NCBI RefSeq assembly: GCF_014898055.3
Contig: NW_023605083.1
Location: forward strand, 64,783,715-64,847,714
Origin: Talpa occidentalis
Taxonomy: Eukaryota; Chordata; Mammalia; Eulipotyphla; Talpidae
Length of the DNA stretch: 64,000 nt
Direction of reading: 5' to 3'
Part shown: in pieces, positions 59,741 to 64,000 of the stretch
Numbering within the stretch: the first letter of the stretch is position 1
Layout of the letters: every line of letters begins with the position of its first letter
The notes under the pieces: model-generated
What the model saw: the letters and a program-made list of their open reading frames with translations, nothing else
The model's database searches: none
Told to the model about the DNA's origin: nothing
Position numbers and translations under genes: made by a program

Positions 59741-60539
59741 GTGAGTGGGCTTTCTCTACTCTCCCTCCCATCCAATCACCCTCTTTGCCTGGGGGAGTCA
59801 TGGAATTCCTCCTGGAGGAGGTGCCCCTGAGTTGAATAGGAGTCCACTAAGGGAGCAAGTCACGACTTGGGGACAGCGTGTGAGGCAGGTAGAGGGGGAG
59901 CCGAGGCTGGAGGGGACACCTACCATGATCTTACACAGCACTGGGGGGCCAGGTCAGGAAAGGGCCTCTACTCTGAGTACATGGGGAGCTTCTGAAGGGC
60001 TGTCAGCAGATAAGAAATGGGCCCACTTTATGTCTCAGATCAAGTGTCTGTAAACCACAGCCCACGGGCCCAATCTGCTCCTTGTCTGTTTTATAGTTTC
60101 ATTGAACATACCATGCTCGACTGTCTACGCATTGTCACTGGCTGCTTCAGCTCCTGGGACAGAGTTGAGCGATTATGACAGAAGTCCATGGGCCTCTGGA
60201 CTGTCTTCTCCGTCCCCTCTCAGCCTGGGCCCATTTTGGGGAACTCAGTTGTCAACTCCTCAACAAGCTGGTGTAGAGATTCTTAGGAAATCAGAGGCGC
60301 GTTTGTTGAGCAGAATATCAGGAATGTGGGGTGCCTTCCTAAAGAGTCTCCCAGCTCAGATCCATGCAGACCCCAACCCTACAGAAGGACCGTCCATCGA
60401 GGCGCCCATAACTGGTGCATGTGGCCTGCATGCTGGACACTCTGATGTCCTCTTGTTGGCGGCTCGGGTGGGTGTGGGCAATGCTAGCCGTCCCCATCGC
60501 AATCCTGACCTGACCTCTTCCCTGTCTCTCCCCCTATAG
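59741..60539 (+). other. COL27A1: COL27A1 intron 11
   Basis: An intron of 799 bp with a diverged DNA-transposon fragment at about 60040-60185. No other gene is seen. Confidence 0.9.
60040..60185. mobile_element. Diverged DNA-transposon (hAT-like) fragment
   Basis: Words such as GTTTTATAGTTTCATTGAAC, CATTGTCACTGGCTGCTTC and GACAGAGTTGAGCGATTATG recall the widespread mammalian repeat that ends in 'gccgacccctg'. Family call uncertain. Confidence 0.5.
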
Positions 60540-60584
60540 GGTCTGCCTGGCGTTCCTGGCAAGAGGGGCAAGATGGGTAGGCCG
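60540..60584 (+). CDS. COL27A1: COL27A1 coding exon 12 (Gly-X-Y, 45 bp; last exon in window)
   Basis: Encodes residues 752-766 (GLPGVPGKRGKMGRP). Flanked by acceptor CCCCCTATAG and donor GTAAAG, which lacks G at +5. Human has Met where this sequence has Arg in the last triplet, as I recall, making a basic run K-R-K-R across the exon. The next exon, expected to begin with Gly, was not found before 64000. Confidence 0.94.
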
Positions 60585-61889
60585 GTAAAGATTTTCCGTG
60601 TCTATTATGCACAGTCTTTGGGTGAACCTGACCTCCCAGTGGCCATGCTGCCCATCTGCCCACAGCCCGGGTGCATTCTCTGTTTCTGTGCTTGGCTGTC
60701 ACTCTGCTTCAAGTGTGAGGGCAGGCATGTGGGCTATCAGACTTCATGTCCTGCAGCCAGAAAGCTGGGTGGCTGCTGCTTGACTGGGGCTGGGGTCTCC
60801 CCTGGGCTCTGGCCACCTCTGGGACATTCCCATGTTGTTGCCCTGCTGTTAGCTCTGCATCTGGGGGGCTTCTGCTATCTAGCTAGTCAGTGTCCATGAT
60901 CTGCTCAACCTGGGGGATCGTGACCCTGTCAGGGTCCCTGCTCCCTTTTCAGAGGACACTCAGTTTCTTTGTCATTTGAGCATCACTCCTTTAGTGCAGA
61001 CATGAGACCAGAGGGCATGGGGTGTGGAGTTAGGCCCAAGAAGGCAGGACCCCAAAAGGAGCTCTCCAGGTGCCCCCAACCTACCGACTTTCCCATGAGA
61101 CACCATCATGGCAGGAAATTGGGTTCCTCTTGTTTGGGTGTCTGCAGGCCAGGAAGAAGAAACTAAGGTGTAGAGGGCTTGGGTGACTTGTCCACAGCAT
61201 CCCAAGTGTGAGTTCTAACTCAGTTCATCTCTAGGACCTCTGATCTCAATTGTTCCCTCTCAGATTCACTGGTTGTTGATCAGGTTGTACAAGTGGGTTC
61301 CTAGAATCTTCACTTGGGAGAGAATTCTCATTTGTGACCTTGTTCTTCACAAGGGTACACTGAGACTGTGAGGCAGTGATCTGTCCAGGGTCCTGCTGTC
61401 TGGTGTCCTCTGTGGGTGCGGAAGTCTGTCCGCTGTCTCCCTGCAGGTAGCTCCCAGGCTTGGAACAATCATCACCTCCGTGTCTGGGCTCTCCTCTGCT
61501 TATGGTTGATGAAGAAGGGACTTGGGGGAGTTGAACTTGAGAGGTACCTGGAGAGGAAGCCAGGAGCACTCATGGTGCCCTGTTCAAGGGCAACTTACCA
61601 CTACCTGCAGTGAGTTCATCTGGGTCATCTGGGGGGACCAAGTGAGTGTACAAAGAAAGATCCAGGTTCTGACCTTCAGGAGCTGCCAGAGGAGGCATCT
61701 CACGCTCAGACCTAGGTCTGTAGCCCCACAGGTCCTCGGTGCCCAGAGGTCTAGCACCTGACACCTAGATTTGGCCAAGGAGCGGCACCTGATATCTAGG
61801 GAAGGCCCTGGAGTCTCACAGGGCTGGGTGGCAGCTGAATCTGCCCTTCAAGTCTCTTGGGCCCCTCAAGTCCCTCTATCCACACACAC

Positions 61890-62130
61890 ATTTGTCCATT
61901 CATTTAATCAATAGCTATTGAATGTCAACTTTGGACCAGGCATTGTTGTTGGTGCTGAGAAGTGATCAAAACAAAGTTCCTGTCCTCATGGGCAGACAAA
62001 CAGACAGACAATGATGGAATGGGAGAATGAAGAATGAATGACTGAATGTTAGATAGTGCCAAGTATTAGGATAGAGTAGGTTAGGGGAACACTGAGTGCC
62101 TGGGGTTTGAACTGGCAGATAAACTGGTCC
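61890..62130 (+). mobile_element. L2 remnant
   Basis: Contains GACCAGGCATTGTTGTTGG, AAAGTTCCTGTCCTCATGGG and CAGACAGACAATG in L2 order. Confidence 0.6.
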
Positions 62131-62269
62131 AGGAAGTCCTTCTCATTTCCCAAGTTGTCTGAATGAGGTGGAAATGGGCACCATGTGTCTCTCTGCTTTC
62201 TGGGGAAGAGCATTTCTGTTGCGGGAACAGCAGGCACAGTGGTCCTGAGGCAGAAACATTATTGACTCA

Positions 62270-62415
62270 AAGTCTGAACTACAGTTTTCCATCTGCGAAA
62301 TGAGGATAATAGCTTCTAGGTCATAGTGTCATAGTGCTTTTCACATAGTGTTACCTACTAAATCACATAGTGCCTGTCACATAGTAAGTGCTCAATAAAT
62401 AGTAGCAGTAGTTTT
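62270..62415 (+). mobile_element. MIR remnant
   Basis: Contains CATCTGCGAAATGAGGATAA and GTAAGTGCTCAATAAATAG. Confidence 0.75.
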
Positions 62416-64000
62416 TCCTATTTGGATGGCTGTGTTTCTCTGTACTGTGTGATTCTGAGCTGATGGCTTGACCTCTCTGGGTCTGTTTTCCTGAAGTTTA
62501 AGTTGTAGAGTGGGGGCAGTTGATTTTTTAGATTATCTCAGCGGGTCCCTGTTCCACTACCCAGGCCTGCCTCCAAAGTCATCCATGGAGGATTTGCCTA
62601 GTCTCCCTCATGGGAGCCTCACAGAGGGCTGGGTATGGGATACAGATGAAGAGATCAAATTTCAGGACTTGAATGACTTGGCTTCCGAGAATCAGAACTG
62701 GGTGGGAGTGTAGCTGCCAGAGCTCTCCCCTCTGGCCCCAGAGTGCAGAAACTGAGGCCAGAACAGATTAAGGTTCTTAGCTGGGGTTATACCATAAGCT
62801 GGGGATGTGGTCCCCAGTGTCCCAGGCTGGAGCCAGAGGTCTCCCAGAGCTGGGGGTGACCCTGGAATCCTGGTGAGAAGTCTGCTTGCCTCTCTACTCC
62901 TGCTTCTCTGAGGTGACTCTTGGGAATGGGTTCCCCAGTGGATTTCAAAGAGGGCAGAGTAACAGTGTGCTCAGAATCACGGAAGAGGGTGCCGGGAAAC
63001 TTGGGGTCTCTCCGCCTCCACATGCTTGGAGCTCACACATCTGGGAAAGAATATGGCCTTTAAGTGCAGTGGGAAGGATGCAGCTGTGAGGGAGCATCCT
63101 GATTTTGGAGAATTTAAACACTGGTAAGAGGTCACAAGTTCCTTCTGTGGGCTCTTCCTAGAAGTTCCGAAGTATTCCCATTCCAGTCCCAACCCCAGCT
63201 AGCGTGTGCCAGGGGCTGGCTCACGGACATCTCCCTTCTTCAGCCCAGCTCTGCCGGGTTAGTTGGACAGGACTGACCTGAGGCCCAGGAGCTGGTCTTA
63301 GAGACAGCAGCAGGACTTCTGATCCTGGAGGTTCCCTATGCCCCCTGGGCCTACATCCCGCACTCTGGAATAAGCCCTTGGGGTAGACACTGCGCGGAAG
63401 CAGGGGTGAGGATGAGCTGGCCTTCAGTCCTTGGCCTCCTGCCGCAGATGCTGAGACCTCCTGTCTTCACCTCGGTTCCTTGTGACTGCTATAGCCAAGA
63501 GAATGTGGAATCTCATCCCGGAGCCTGGTTCTGTCTTCTCCTGATCCTTGTTCTGCTCAAAGTACCAGGTGTCCAGTTCCCCAGAGGACTCCCTGTCCTG
63601 GGGAGGTGGAGAAACCATGTGGCGGGGGCCCCAGCAGTGTGCTGAACTCATTCCTTGGGCCTCAGGCCAGACTGCTATAGCCGGGTTCTTGGTCCCGCTG
63701 CTGGCTTGGCGCATCAGGTACAGGCTGGACAGAGGGTGCAGCTGGGGTGGAAGTGGGGCCGCATGTCCAGCTCTGTGCCTGCCTCTCTCTGGAAGAGCCC
63801 TGGGACAAGTGTCAGAAAAGGGACGTGGCACTCAGTAGAAGACGCGTGAGACAGGGCCCTAGGGCATGTTCTGGGTTTCCTCCCTGTTGGCACAATAAGG
63901 TGTTAAGAGTCGAGAATATCAGGGTCTTTCTAGCTGAATCTTTGATAGGATTGAATCAAAGATTTGTTGCAGCACTTTTAAAGATGCTCTCTTCCCCTCC

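Larger units (their letters stand above)
60585..64000 (+). other. COL27A1: COL27A1 intron 12 (incomplete)
   Basis: At least 3.4 kb after the GTAAAG donor. It contains L2-like and MIR remnants at 61.9-62.4 kb. I looked for the next Gly-X-Y exon (expected Gly-Phe-Pro start) and did not find it. Confidence 0.8.

Noticed and set aside
60585..64000. Search for COL27A1 exon 13
   Set aside because: No segment with splice sites and Gly-X-Y triplets beginning Gly-Phe-Pro was found, so intron 12 is taken to continue past the window.

Overview
The window is mammalian genomic DNA holding the 5' part of one gene, COL27A1 (collagen type XXVII alpha-1 chain), on the + strand, with the microRNA gene MIR455 inside its intron 10. 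The gene is recognised from the translation: an alanine-rich signal peptide, a laminin-G/thrombospondin-N-like (TSPN) domain, a long Pro/Ser/Thr/Lys-rich linker, then short exons of 45 or 54 bp that each start with a Gly codon and encode Gly-X-Y triplets. Twelve coding exons are visible (residues 1-766 of a chain of roughly 1,850). The rest of the triple helix and the C-propeptide lie beyond position 64000.

Layout. Positions 1 to about 10850 are upstream intergenic DNA with old transposon remnants, one short repeat present twice and a candidate enhancer near 2.9 kb; I see no coding gene there. A CpG-rich stretch at about 10860-13220 has two parts. The distal part (10.9-11.25 kb) has a TATA-like box and ends in a good splice donor, so it may be an alternative non-coding first exon. 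The proximal part carries the probable main promoter, a 5' leader with three small upstream ORFs, and the start codon at 12815. Coding exons follow at 12815-12873, 19015-19085, 22115-23823 (large exon 3), 31891-31944, 35928-35981, 45219-45272, 46746-46799, 55771-55815, 56422-56475, 56903-56947, 59687-59740 and 60540-60584. The 96-nt mir-455 hairpin is at 59450-59545. Intron 12 runs off the end.

Organism. The exon sequences are close to human COL27A1 as I remember it. The window lacks primate Alu, rodent B1/B2, ruminant Bov-tA, pig PRE1 and canonical carnivore CAN SINEs. It has four copies of a tRNA-derived SINE of about 250 bp with an AATAAA/TCTTT-type tail, all on the minus strand. I do not recognise that family, so I place the source only as a placental mammal, perhaps laurasiatherian. 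Old MIR, L2, L1 and DNA-transposon fragments are common in the introns.

How the parts work together. COL27A1 is a fibrillar collagen of cartilage and other matrix. MIR455 is transcribed with it and processed from intron 10. The most interesting signal I found is a possible 66-nt, phase-0, stop-free pseudo-exon (59398-59463) whose splice donor overlaps the start of mature miR-455-5p. This could set splicing against microRNA cropping. I found no sign of an entirely unknown system.
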